A stretch of DNA of 64,000 nucleotides from an uncultured Shewanella sp. (GCF_947501225.1 NZ_CANMUW010000004.1:124001-188000); one strand, 5' to 3'; numbered from the stretch's first letter, positions 47,147 through 55,803 are shown. Made by a program: numbers and translations. The notes: generated from the letters alone by a model not told the origin.

Positions 47147-47161
47147 AGGCATAGAAATTGC
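47147..47161 (+). promoter_or_regulatory. sigma54 promoter of flgT
   Basis: The plus strand reads AGGCATAGAAATTGC: GGCA and TTGC at correct spacing, with A replacing the first T as before flgA. The leader to flgT is about 98 bases. Confidence 0.68.
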
Positions 47162-47270
47162 TTACTACTAATAACGGCAGATAACAGTCAAGTGACAGCG
47201 CAATAACTGTCATTTTTATGTCGATTCATAATCTCTTAGCCGCTATCGACGATAAAAATTGGACCAATAG

Positions 47271-48437
47271 ATGAAACGAATAATACTGCTCCTCCTTACC
47301 TTAGTATCACTCTACTCTCAGGTCGCATTAGGCGCCTGGACCGTAGTCAAAGGCGAGGCCAATGTAGTTAACGGAAATGTTCCAAAGGCCCGTGAAGACG
47401 CGATTCACCAGGCGCTCACCTATGCCACACTTAACAGTGGTGCCAACTTTACCAGCACTAAACAAGTTAAAAATGGCCAACTTGTTGAAGATAGCTTTGC
47501 AATTGAAAACCAATCTCAGGCAGCCAAAATAGAGCTGATCAATGAGCTGCTGGAGGGGGATAAGCTTACCGTCATGATCAGAGTCGATGTCATCAGCGCC
47601 GATGGCAAAGAGAGTCAGTGTGATAGCCAGTCGCTTAAGGCTGCAATATTAGTCCCGCAGTCGCTGATTAAAGACAGGGCTCAGCTACGCTACGGTAATA
47701 TCGGTTTTTTTGAGAAGGCACTTTCCCAACGCATCGCGGACACCATAACTCAGAGTTCTCAAACCAGCTTTCCCCATATTCATGCAAACGAGCGCTTAGA
47801 CATAGATCAGGCGCTGGTCGACATCCGGGGATATCGCCTGCCGAGTTGGTTGAGTGAGATAACAGACAGCCAATATGTGTTACTGCCTGAGATTATCGAT
47901 ATCTCGATGGATCCGGCCCAGAGCCATATGCTTGGCCTGTGGAGCAGCGATCCGAACCGTCAGTTTCAGATCCGTCTTTCACTCTACCATGGAATAAGTG
48001 GTGAAAAGATCTGGGAGGAGAGCTACAACACCTTCGCCCCCTGGGAATTCGAGCGGCAAGAAACCGTGCCCTCCAATCATCAAAGGTTCTGGCAATCGAC
48101 CTATGGGAAAACCATCGACAAAGTGCTTGCACAGGCGATAGAAGATATCGATACCAGCTTAAGCTGTCGCCCTATTCTGGGACAGGTCGTTGCCAAACAA
48201 CATGACAGGCTGATCATTAATCTGGGACGGCGCCACGGAATACGTGTAGGTGATTCATTCCAGCTGATCCTGCAACAAAATTTTCCAGACCGATTCGATA
48301 AGATGAGAGCGGTTGCAGGAAAGAGCCGTGCAACGGTGAAGATTGATCAGGTCACACAAGATACCGCTACCGCCGTATTAGTTGGCCAGAAAGCCTCCTT
48401 CAATGTGCAGATAAATGATATTGCGATAAAGATGTAA
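47271..48437 (+). CDS. flgT: Flagellar H-ring protein FlgT
   Basis: FlgT forms the periplasmic H ring around the LP ring and helps stator assembly in Vibrio-type flagella. The 388-residue protein has a signal peptide (MKRIILLLLTLVSLYSQVAL) and starts the mature part with WTVVKGEANVVNGNVPKARE, a hallmark of FlgT. It has the middle domain with SLKAAILVPQSL and the C-terminal domain with INLGRRHGIRVGDSFQLIL. It is transcribed alone, between the GSCFA gene and the tRNA. Confidence 0.93.
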   Translation: MKRIILLLLTLVSLYSQVALGAWTVVKGEANVVNGNVPKAREDAIHQALTYATLNSGANFTSTKQVKNGQLVEDSFAIENQSQAAKIELINELLEGDKLTVMIRVDVISADGKESQCDSQSLKAAILVPQSLIKDRAQLRYGNIGFFEKALSQRIADTITQSSQTSFPHIHANERLDIDQALVDIRGYRLPSWLSEITDSQYVLLPEIIDISMDPAQSHMLGLWSSDPNRQFQIRLSLYHGISGEKIWEESYNTFAPWEFERQETVPSNHQRFWQSTYGKTIDKVLAQAIEDIDTSLSCRPILGQVVAKQHDRLIINLGRRHGIRVGDSFQLILQQNFPDRFDKMRAVAGKSRATVKIDQVTQDTATAVLVGQKASFNVQINDIAIKM

Positions 48438-48632
48438 CCTAAAGACTCTCGCGGGTGCAGCCACACACATAAGTTAAAATGACAATTGATAGTGACAGTT
48501 GGAAATAGCAGGTATATGCACTCGCGATAAGCTCTTCTCCCCCTTTAGTTTTGAATAAGAAACAAGCAACTAAATTTAAAGCCTTTTCATCCCTCTTTTC
48601 ATCTGGGCTAAAACCAGTATAATCAGTTTCGT

Positions 48633-48708
48633 CTCCCTATAGCTCAACAGGATAGAGCAGTCGCCTCCTAAGCGATCGATCGGGGTTCGAGTCCCTGTGG
48701 GGAGACCA
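48633..48708 (+). tRNA. tRNA-Arg, anticodon CCT
   Basis: The 76-base cloverleaf folds by hand as follows. Acceptor CTCCCTA pairs with TGGGGAG, the D stem is GCTC/GAGC, and the anticodon stem is GTCGC/GCGAT with loop CTCCTAA (anticodon CCT, codon AGG). The T arm is CGGGG-TTCGAGT-CCCTG, and the end A-CCA is encoded. It is intact and serves as the attachment site for the element to its right. Confidence 0.93.
48694..48708 (+). repeat. attL core, 15-bp direct repeat
   Basis: CCTGTGGGGAGACCA, the last 15 bases of the tRNA-Arg gene, is repeated exactly at 59,614-59,628. Integration leaves the tRNA intact. Confidence 0.92.
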
Positions 48709-48760
48709 ATTAGCACTTTTTGACCTGCAAAATCAACACCTTAACAAAACCGCCAAATCC

Positions 48761-48780
48761 TGTATCACCCCTGTATCACC
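48761..48780 (+). repeat. Left arm-type integrase sites
   Basis: There are two copies of TGTATCACC, 11 bases apart (48,761 and 48,772). The same pair at the same spacing and orientation lies at 59,466-59,485. These are probably integrase arm-binding sites. The rest of 48,709-48,919 holds no gene. Confidence 0.75.
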
Positions 48781-48919
48781 ACGCGCAGACGGTTTTTTAG
48801 CATGTTTTGTTATAACCATTTCGAATAACCTCAGTTTTACTGCATTAACCTCCGTTGTAGACTTTTTGCCCCATTTCTAATAGTTTTGTCTTATTCAAAG
48901 ACAAGGAAGTACCTCTACA

Positions 48920-49786
48920 ATGGGTGAGTCTCCAGAACAAAATATTAATGAACAAATAAACTCTTCAAATCAAATCAGTAATTCTATGAATATATTGAGT
49001 GGAGATGAACCAACTCCTGAATTCGAACGCTATAACGACGCCTTACTTTCCCTAAGTGAATGTAACGACTTAGAAGAGCTTTTAAGTTCAACGCCAGATT
49101 CCGAGGAGGAACAACTAAAGGTTCTGGCAAAAGCCCCTGATGGACTGAAGCTTTATGATGAAACTTACACTGCCATCGCCAAAGTATTTAGTGCACAGAG
49201 TCTGCTAGCTATTAAAGCCCTAGATATCCAACCTGATCCGCAACATGCTGCGCAGGTAGCATCGTCTAAAAGCCTTTCCGAGCTTTTTATAAACACAAAA
49301 CCAGAACTTGAAATTTTCCTAGAAGACTTTAAGAATAGACGCCCATTCATCTACATTGAAGAACCTGAAGATGGAGATGAAAATAAGCTAAGATTTTCTC
49401 TCCTGAAAAGTGCCTTAGCCTGCCACTTTGCAAATCTACCAGAACAGTCAATTATGTTTTTCGACCAACTTTGGGAAAGGGTTTTTGGAAAGGAAAGTCC
49501 AAATAATAGTGCGGGGCGCGAGCAATTACTTAAGATAAAAGGCTCTATGGAACATTTTTCCAATGCTGGCTCTAAAGGTAATCAAAAACGCCATTCCGGC
49601 AACAAAAAAACAAAGGAAGCAGCTATAAAATTATACCTGTCTGGAGAGTACAAGAACCCAAGCCAAGCCTCGCATCTATTACTTCCAAGAGTAAAAAAAC
49701 TTGCTGCAGAATTTGGTTCAACCATTAATTGGGAACTAAATGGACAAAAACGTCTTTATGAGTGGCTAAGAACAGCAAACCGATAA
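48920..49786 (+). CDS. Unknown protein of the integrative element
   Basis: This is a 288-residue protein that I do not recognise. The N-terminal 60 residues are acidic and Asn/Ser-rich. The middle is helical and hydrophilic. The C-terminal 75 residues are basic (about KGNQKRHSGNKKTKEAAIKL), with a segment around NPSQASHLLLPRVKKLAAEF that could form a helix-turn-helix. It is the first gene inside attL and is read rightward. AAGGAAG stands about 11 bases before the ATG. A regulatory or DNA-binding role would fit but is not shown. Confidence 0.75.
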   Translation: MGESPEQNINEQINSSNQISNSMNILSGDEPTPEFERYNDALLSLSECNDLEELLSSTPDSEEEQLKVLAKAPDGLKLYDETYTAIAKVFSAQSLLAIKALDIQPDPQHAAQVASSKSLSELFINTKPELEIFLEDFKNRRPFIYIEEPEDGDENKLRFSLLKSALACHFANLPEQSIMFFDQLWERVFGKESPNNSAGREQLLKIKGSMEHFSNAGSKGNQKRHSGNKKTKEAAIKLYLSGEYKNPSQASHLLLPRVKKLAAEFGSTINWELNGQKRLYEWLRTANR

Positions 49787-49800
49787 TAAATATTTCCTCG

Positions 49801-49863
49801 CTGCGAGAAAGTACCTTTTCGCAGCAATAAAGTACCTTCTCACAGCGACAAGTAAATACACCT
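49801..49863 (+). repeat. 21-bp direct repeats upstream of AlpA-like gene
   Basis: Two good copies (49,801-49,821 and 49,822-49,842) share AAAGTACCTT at positions 49,808 and 49,829, exactly 21 bases (two helix turns) apart. A third, degraded copy follows. The first copy also forms a dyad, GCTGCGA/TCGCAGC. They look like operator or iteron sites ahead of the regulator and replication genes. Confidence 0.7.
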
Positions 49864-49917
49864 CTCTCCTCAAATCATATGGTTGACCCCGACAAACACA
49901 AACTAATCGGAGTTAAC

Positions 49918-50103
49918 ATGAATACACTACTTACCCCCTCTCAAGTTTCTGACTTCTTAGGAGTCACGATAGGAACCTTATCCGTATGGCGCTGTACTGG
50001 ACGCTACCCTCTCAGCTTTATCAAAGTTGGTCGGCGTGTGATGTACCGTCAAAGCGATGTTGAAAACTTCGTTAACGGGAGGGTTTATGAGCATACTCTC
50101 TAA
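49918..50103 (+). CDS. AlpA/excisionase-like small DNA-binding protein
   Basis: This is a 61-residue winged-helix protein of the AlpA/HTH_17 type: LLTPSQVSDFLGVTIGTLSV, then WRCTGRYPLSFIKVGRRVMY and RQSDVENFVNG. Such proteins act as excisionases or regulators of integrase and replication genes in P4-like elements. The ATG at 49,918 follows GGAG by 6 bases. An in-frame ATG at 49,879 would add 13 residues. The 3' end overlaps the next gene by 17 bases. Confidence 0.85.
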   Translation: MNTLLTPSQVSDFLGVTIGTLSVWRCTGRYPLSFIKVGRRVMYRQSDVENFVNGRVYEHTL

Positions 50104-50320
50104 TATTTTCCTTGTTATGCTCATTGGTTTATATGGATTTATCATCTGTCATTCAATATGGGAGCTGTATAAATCGTTTAGTCCTCGTAATAAGGGGTTG
50201 TACCCGTTAACGGGTACACAGCCCGAAAGCGACTCAAACGAACTGCCAACGTCCCCGTTAACGAACACCGAACTAGTTAACGTAACGCGAAGTTCAGTTA
50301 AAAAGCAGGGAGGCAAATAA
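50087..50320 (+). CDS. Small single-span membrane protein of the element
   Basis: This is a 77-residue protein of unknown role. A hydrophobic N-terminal helix (MSILSNIFLVMLIGLYGFII, residues 1-20) is followed by a hydrophilic tail rich in Ser, Thr and Asn (TNTELVNVTRSSVKKQGGK). GGGAGG stands 6 bases before the ATG, inside the end of the AlpA-like gene. The tail shares the DNA string GAACACCGAACT with the repeats in the replication gene downstream. It is likely in one operon with its neighbours. Confidence 0.7.
   Translation: MSILSNIFLVMLIGLYGFIICHSIWELYKSFSPRNKGLYPLTGTQPESDSNELPTSPLTNTELVNVTRSSVKKQGGK
50199..50218. promoter_or_regulatory. Perfect 20-bp palindrome with GTTAAC centre
   Basis: The palindrome is TGTACCCGTTAACGGGTACA. 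Partial copies of its centre, CGTTAACGGG at 50,070 and CCCGTTAACG near 50,249, lie within 150 bases. It could be a repressor operator or a part of the replication origin. It lies inside the coding part of the small membrane protein. Confidence 0.6.
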
Positions 50321-50625
50321 TGGCCGCCTTAAGCAAAGAACAAGGTTCGCTCCTTAACTGGATTGGGCAAGGTAACAGCATTGCTGTTTGTATCGAGCTA
50401 TGCCCTGATCTCGGCAAAGTAATAAGAGGCAAGCGTTATAACCAAGCCCATGAAGAACACTTTCAAAGGCGCACCCTATTTAAGCTTAAAGCTTTAGGAT
50501 TTATTAAGGAGGAGATCCATTATATAACGGGGATGCGTTACTTGATTTGTACAATCAGCCAACGTGGCCTTGAAAGGCTAGAACATGCTGTTACTCGCTC
50601 AAACAGGGAGAGTCATCATGCCTGA
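50320..50625 (+). CDS. Small unknown protein upstream of the replication gene
   Basis: This is a 101-residue, basic protein that I do not recognise. It may contain a winged-helix fold (LLNWIGQGNSIAVCIELCPD, then RRTLFKLKALGFIKEEIHYI). The start is supported by GGAGG 6-7 bases upstream and overlaps the previous stop by one base. The end overlaps the replication gene by 8 bases. A role in control of replication would fit the position. Confidence 0.7.
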   Translation: MAALSKEQGSLLNWIGQGNSIAVCIELCPDLGKVIRGKRYNQAHEEHFQRRTLFKLKALGFIKEEIHYITGMRYLICTISQRGLERLEHAVTRSNRESHHA

Positions 50626-52723
50626 AGTCCATAAGCATGATAAGCCGTGGCTAAAGGGAAAGCTTTACGGCCTCCCCTCGTTACATAAAGCTGCCATCAT
50701 GAGGCACTATAAAAAGCAAGCCACAAGACGTGAAGCTAACCTCTATGTGCTTCATACCACCAAGGCCATTGCGCAGGTGTTGGGTAAAGACAGTCACTTT
50801 TACAGTATTAATGTCGAAGACAAAGATCATAAAGCCCAGGCAAAATACCATGCCCGCAGCTGTATAAAAACCGCCGCAACCAGTGGCGATAATTTACTTA
50901 ACGCCTATAACCGAATTATTCATTACATAACGGGTTATCAGATCACGCCGCCTAAGCTATCGGAAGCGGTACTAAATAACCTTAAAACAGGCACGCTTAA
51001 CGAAACAGAACTGGCTCAAGTGGTTGGCGTACTCAAACGCGCCAATGATGAGGCATGGTGGAAACCCAAACTCAGGCGTCAACACAACAGGCAGATAGAA
51101 ACTATCTCTCGCCTATTGAATCAAGTGAATAAACATAGAGGGATCTACGCCAGCAACATCACAGTCGACAACTTCAAAACCCAATGGCAAAACAACCAAG
51201 AGCTACTAGAAAACACCATTGCCACTAACGAACTCGATTACAGCGTGAGCCTTGCTGAACTCTCTAAGCTCAATGTCTCAAACCCTGCCATACGCAAAGC
51301 CGAACTGATGGTTCGTATACGTGGCTTTGAAGACTACGCCAAACAGATGGGCTACTCTGCCCTATTCCTCACCATGACCACTCCCTCTAAGTATCATAGA
51401 AGCTATTCCAAATCAGGGGACGCTAACCCAAACTGGAACGGCGCTACCCCGCTGGATGCACAAGACTATCTCAATCGCACCTTTCAACGTATCAGAGCAT
51501 CCCTTAACCGAGACAAGATCAGCCCGTTCGGTTTCCGTATTGCCGAACCTCATCATGATGGCACGCCACACTGGCACCTACTGCTGTTTATCCCGACTGT
51601 GCAACAGAAAGCCCTAGTCGAGACCTTCGAGAAATATTGCCTAGAGGAAGACGGAGACGAGCAAGGCGCAAAAGAGCGCCGCTTTAAGGTTGAATATATC
51701 GACCCAGACAAAGGTTCGGCAACTGGCTATGTGGTTAAGTACGTTTCTAAGAATATTGACGGCGAAGGCATAGACCACGACTCATACGGCAAGGAAGCGG
51801 TAACCTCAGCGGTTAGAATCAAAGTGTGGGCGTCTTGTTGGGGCATACGTCAATTTCAGCAGATAGGCGGCGTGGGTGTCACCCAATGGCGCGAGTTAAG
51901 GCGCTTAGAAAAAATAACAGACCAAAGCTTAGATTGGGTAGAGACAATCAGAAAAGCGGCTGATGAATCAAACTGGAGCCGTTACACTGAGCTTATGGGT
52001 GGTGTGTTTTGTAAAAGGAGTGATCAACCCATCCGTCCTCTATACGCAAACAAAATCGACAAAAGAACCGAAACAACTTTACCCAATGCGGTTTTGAACA
52101 CCACAACAGCTAACGAATTAACCTATAAGGTTAACCGAGCGACCGTAGTTAACCCAGTAATGAACACCGAACCGGTTATCAATCTAACCGAAACAACCAT
52201 ACCCAATGCGGTTTTGAACACCACAACAGTTACCGATTTAACCTATAAGGTTAACCGAACGAGCATAGCTAACCCAGTGATGAACACCGAACTCACTAAC
52301 AACTTAACCGAAACAACCATACTGAATGCGGTATTGGGTACCGAACCAGCAACCGAATTAACCTGTAAGGTTAACCGAACGACCGTAGCTAACTCAGTAA
52401 TGAATACCGAATTCAGTACTAACTTAACCGAAACAACCATACTCAGTACGGTTCTTGGTACCGAAGTAGCCCCCGAACTAACCAAAACAAAGAACCAAAA
52501 AAGCATACCCAATTCGGTCATAGAAACCGAACTAGCAACCGAGTTAGGCAATACCTCTAGTGGCTCAAACCAGATTTACAAGAGCAACAGATACGGTGAT
52601 GCGCTGATGACACAGCTCAAAGGCATTGTCTGTTTAGGTGTTGAGATCATCACTCGCGTCCACGAATGGACGCTTACACATGCTCACAAGCCTAACACTG
52701 TTAACTTGGAGTTCTGTCAATAA
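50618..52723 (+). CDS. Gene-A type replication endonuclease (HUH, rolling circle)
   Basis: This is a phage_GPA-like replication initiator that nicks an origin and starts rolling-circle replication. Residues 1-480 contain the HUH motif (EPHHDGTPHWHLLLF, HWH near 318) and a two-tyrosine motif (GYVVKYVSKNID, Tyr spaced by three, near 370), as in P2 A. The C-terminal part (about 483-645) is four tandem copies of a 40-residue repeat, unusual for this family. The ATG at 50,618 follows GGGAG by 8 bases. An ATG at 50,585 would overlap further into the previous gene. Replication would give the element copies when excised. Confidence 0.88.
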   Translation: MPEVHKHDKPWLKGKLYGLPSLHKAAIMRHYKKQATRREANLYVLHTTKAIAQVLGKDSHFYSINVEDKDHKAQAKYHARSCIKTAATSGDNLLNAYNRIIHYITGYQITPPKLSEAVLNNLKTGTLNETELAQVVGVLKRANDEAWWKPKLRRQHNRQIETISRLLNQVNKHRGIYASNITVDNFKTQWQNNQELLENTIATNELDYSVSLAELSKLNVSNPAIRKAELMVRIRGFEDYAKQMGYSALFLTMTTPSKYHRSYSKSGDANPNWNGATPLDAQDYLNRTFQRIRASLNRDKISPFGFRIAEPHHDGTPHWHLLLFIPTVQQKALVETFEKYCLEEDGDEQGAKERRFKVEYIDPDKGSATGYVVKYVSKNIDGEGIDHDSYGKEAVTSAVRIKVWASCWGIRQFQQIGGVGVTQWRELRRLEKITDQSLDWVETIRKAADESNWSRYTELMGGVFCKRSDQPIRPLYANKIDKRTETTLPNAVLNTTTANELTYKVNRATVVNPVMNTEPVINLTETTIPNAVLNTTTVTDLTYKVNRTSIANPVMNTELTNNLTETTILNAVLGTEPATELTCKVNRTTVANSVMNTEFSTNLTETTILSTVLGTEVAPELTKTKNQKSIPNSVIETELATELGNTSSGSNQIYKSNRYGDALMTQLKGIVCLGVEIITRVHEWTLTHAHKPNTVNLEFCQ
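52067..52546 (+). repeat. 120-bp tandem repeat, 4 copies, in the replication gene
   Basis: Copies start at 52,067, 52,187, 52,307 and 52,427, in frame, each coding 40 residues. Each splits into two related halves, T-E-T-T-x-x-N-A-V-L-N-T and N-R-T-x-x-A-N-P-V-M-N-T-E. Each carries one or two GTTAAC strings. The last copy is the most degraded. Confidence 0.92.
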
Positions 52724-52885
52724 CTGTACTAAATGTACTACCGCGCATGGCGCGGCAGTGTATTCCAAGAGAATAAATCACCAATGTGTAGCATTTGATT
52801 AAAGTCTAAAAATGTTTACTAATTAGCTGATAAAGTGAGTGAAATACGCTAGTCTGACCAATATCCAGTAAAGAGAGACTTCAGC

Positions 52886-55120
52886 ATGTCAAAATTACGC
52901 TTTTTAGCAGGCTCACTTGAATTAGAAGATAAGCCTATTCATTCAATTATCGCAGAAGAACTGCAAAAATTATTTGCTCATGTTGACGGTTACTTGGCCT
53001 ATAAGCTTACCTCTTTAGGTAGAAATGATGACTCTGAAGCACCATCATTTATGTTAATTTCAAAAGAATACGGCATCACTTGTTTAGATGTAGTGGAGGG
53101 GACTTTAGAAAGTATTCACTATCGTGGTGAGGACGAAATCTGGACAGTTAGCGGTCAAGAAATGTACTCGCGTGATTATTTAATGGACTTATTCACCGAT
53201 GAAATCAAGTCAAGACTTAAAAATGATTCATCACTATATAGCAGAAAGAAAAAAGATATTATATTCCCCATAAAATCTATCGTCATTTTAAATGCTAATA
53301 CAAACGCTGATATTAAAAGTAAAGAACCTGAGGATGGCTTTTACTCATATTGTTTTGGCCATGACAACTTGAGTGACAACATTTTAAAAAGCATTAATGA
53401 CAACCAAGATGAAGCGTTAAGTGATGAAAAACTGGACTTGGTAATAAGCCTTATCGAAGGAACGTATATTTTCCAAGATAAATTCAAAGTCAACACAGAG
53501 CAAGAACTAAAAACAATAAATTCATATATAAAAAAGTCACAAGAAAGAACATTTAAACAAGATGAGGCGCAAAGAATAATCTCTTTACAACTACCTAACG
53601 GATACCAAAGAATAAGAGGGTTAGCTGGAACAGGTAAAACCATAGTACTATCTTTAAAAGCAGCGATTACACACAAAAGAAAGCCTGACTTCAAGATTTT
53701 ATATTTATTCAACACTCAAAGCCTATACGAAATAGTAACCAATCTAATTTCAAAGTATTATTTATCAGAAGCAAAAAAAATACCTGACTTTGATAATAAA
53801 CTTAATATATATCACGCGTGGGGTGGTAGAAATAAAGCAGGCCTTTATTCAGAAATATGTAAAAAACTAGGCGTCACTCCGAAAACATATGGTAATGTTA
53901 AAGGAATATCAGACCCTTTAGAGTACATATATCGAGATTTGCTTGATAATCACTCAGATAGAATTGAACCTTTCTATGACATGGTTTTAATAGATGAAGC
54001 ACAAGACCTATCACCAGCACTTTTTGAAATGGTTTACAAGCTAACAAAATCGCCTAAAAGAATTGTTTGGGCTTATGATGAATTTCAGTCTCTAAAGGCT
54101 GATAAAATGAAGAGCGTTGAAGAATTATTTGGCAAAGATTCAGCTGGAGAACCAAATATTTCTGAGGACATGCTCAATGGTACATATCTAGGTGGAATAG
54201 AAAAAGACTTTATTTTACCACATTGTTACAGAACACCAAGGCCATTGTTAATGGTTGCTCATGGCGTTGCATTAGGACTTTATAATAAGACTCGTAGAAT
54301 GCAACTCTTTGACAACAAAAAAGACTGGAATGCAATTGGATATGAACTACTATCACCAAAAGATGCCGATGAAATTCAGGAGTATGATGAAGTTGAATTA
54401 TTTAGACCAGAAAGTAACAGAAGCAATGGTTTAGAAAAAATCCTTAATGAAAACGGTAAAAACCCTCTAGAACTAGTAAGAGTAAATACACTTAATAGTT
54501 TTGAAGAAGAGATGCAGTTTATTTCAACCCAAATAGAATATCTGATAAACAAACAAAATGTATCCCCTGAAAACATAATTGTTATTGATATTAACTATTC
54601 TAACGGTTGTAAAGATGAGTGCCTACAGCTCAGACAGTTACTAAATCAAAAAGGTATCAAGTCTGTTACACCTGGATTCGTTGAAAGTGTGGATGTATTT
54701 AAAGTTAAAAACCACATCACTATTGCCACTCCTTTTAAAGCAAAAGGAAACGAGTCTGATGTAGTTTTCCTTATGAACTCTCAAAAAGTTTCTTCAGATA
54801 TAACATTGAGAGCTAGAAATGCCTTTTTCGCTTCTGTAACAAGATCAAGAGGATGGTGTTATATTACTGGGCATGGCCAGTTTATGGAGGTGTTAGAGAA
54901 AGAAATCAACTCTATAACAGCAGACTTTCCATACTTTAAATTCACTAGACCGAGTAACGAAAAGGTGAACAATGTAAGAGAGTTACTCAGCAAGTCTGAT
55001 AAGGAAATTGAGCGAGCAGAAAGAGATATACAGTCTGCTCTCTCCAATCCTGAACTACTATTAGAAACACTTAAAAACAACCCTGAGTTTATGAAAATGT
55101 TTAATGATAACGAGGGTTAA
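52886..55120 (+). CDS. UvrD-like SF1 helicase with a novel N-terminal domain
   Basis: This is a 744-residue superfamily 1 helicase. Motif I is GLAGTGKTIVLSLK (about 243-256), motif II is VLIDEAQDLS (about 367), motif IV/V-like sequences are HCYRTPRPLL and ATPFKAKGNESDVVFL (about 620), and motif VI is FASVTRSRGWCYITG (about 646). Residues 1-215 are an N-terminal domain of unknown type that may be nuclease-like. The gene is AT-rich compared with the flagellar genes. The stop is one base before the DUF2290 gene, so the two are coupled. AGAGAGA stands before the ATG. Bases 52,724-52,885 hold its promoter region and no gene. Confidence 0.85.
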   Translation: MSKLRFLAGSLELEDKPIHSIIAEELQKLFAHVDGYLAYKLTSLGRNDDSEAPSFMLISKEYGITCLDVVEGTLESIHYRGEDEIWTVSGQEMYSRDYLMDLFTDEIKSRLKNDSSLYSRKKKDIIFPIKSIVILNANTNADIKSKEPEDGFYSYCFGHDNLSDNILKSINDNQDEALSDEKLDLVISLIEGTYIFQDKFKVNTEQELKTINSYIKKSQERTFKQDEAQRIISLQLPNGYQRIRGLAGTGKTIVLSLKAAITHKRKPDFKILYLFNTQSLYEIVTNLISKYYLSEAKKIPDFDNKLNIYHAWGGRNKAGLYSEICKKLGVTPKTYGNVKGISDPLEYIYRDLLDNHSDRIEPFYDMVLIDEAQDLSPALFEMVYKLTKSPKRIVWAYDEFQSLKADKMKSVEELFGKDSAGEPNISEDMLNGTYLGGIEKDFILPHCYRTPRPLLMVAHGVALGLYNKTRRMQLFDNKKDWNAIGYELLSPKDADEIQEYDEVELFRPESNRSNGLEKILNENGKNPLELVRVNTLNSFEEEMQFISTQIEYLINKQNVSPENIIVIDINYSNGCKDECLQLRQLLNQKGIKSVTPGFVESVDVFKVKNHITIATPFKAKGNESDVVFLMNSQKVSSDITLRARNAFFASVTRSRGWCYITGHGQFMEVLEKEINSITADFPYFKFTRPSNEKVNNVRELLSKSDKEIERAERDIQSALSNPELLLETLKNNPEFMKMFNDNEG

Positions 55121-55121
55121 A

Positions 55122-55796
55122 ATGGATAAGAAGTCTATTAGCTCAAACATAGAGCAAGTTTGTACTTATTTCAAGAAGATTATAATATCTGATCTAAATA
55201 TAAATAACACTATGGGACAAACTATATCATGGAACAATTATCAAGCAGGGATAGATAAGGCTGTCTGTTACCAAAGAGAGTACCAAAAACTACTAGACAA
55301 TCAGCAGTACTCTATTCTATTTGTAGACTCCTCTTTTATCCAACTTTTTTATAAATTCGATGACAAGGGTGACTTAGAGTTAGCGAGATTAGCTTACTAC
55401 CCACACCCAAAAAAAATGGAAGAATCTTCTGAAGATCTATTTGATTATGCTGAAAATGCTAGCGAACCAATGCAAAACATTTACCTAGAGATGATAGATT
55501 TATTAGACGATGATGAAGAAATATTTTCAAATAATTCTCACATAAGATTTGACTATGACTGCAATGTTAAATCACATAGTAAAGCCCATCTACAATTTGG
55601 TGGCATTAATGACTTCAGAATAACGACATCAAAAATTATTAGCCCTTTTATATTTTTAGATTCCATATCCAAACACTTTTTCCAAGACTGGTATGAAGAA
55701 GCTTCGCAAAAGAAAACCTACATGGCGGCCATGAATGCATCAAAAAAGTTAGAGTTTGTATTTGATGAGATAGATCATTTCTATATTACAACTTAG
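55122..55796 (+). CDS. DUF2290-family protein coupled to the helicase
   Basis: This is a 224-residue protein. The stretch HIRFDYDCNVKSHSKAHLQF and GGINDFRI matches my recollection of the DUF2290 pattern, and the function of the family is unknown. The ATG at 55,122 was chosen because GAGGG lies 6 bases upstream and it is only one base after the helicase stop. An in-frame ATG at 55,104 would overlap. It is AT-rich like the helicase. The helicase-DUF2290 pair looks like a two-gene cargo module of the element, possibly for defence. It converges with the NERD gene. Confidence 0.78.
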   Translation: MDKKSISSNIEQVCTYFKKIIISDLNINNTMGQTISWNNYQAGIDKAVCYQREYQKLLDNQQYSILFVDSSFIQLFYKFDDKGDLELARLAYYPHPKKMEESSEDLFDYAENASEPMQNIYLEMIDLLDDDEEIFSNNSHIRFDYDCNVKSHSKAHLQFGGINDFRITTSKIISPFIFLDSISKHFFQDWYEEASQKKTYMAAMNASKKLEFVFDEIDHFYITT

Positions 55797-55803
55797 CAAT
55801 TAC

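Noticed and set aside
52243..52551. A 102-codon minus-strand frame across the 120-bp repeats
   Set aside because: It is a periodic shadow of the repeat array in the replication gene.
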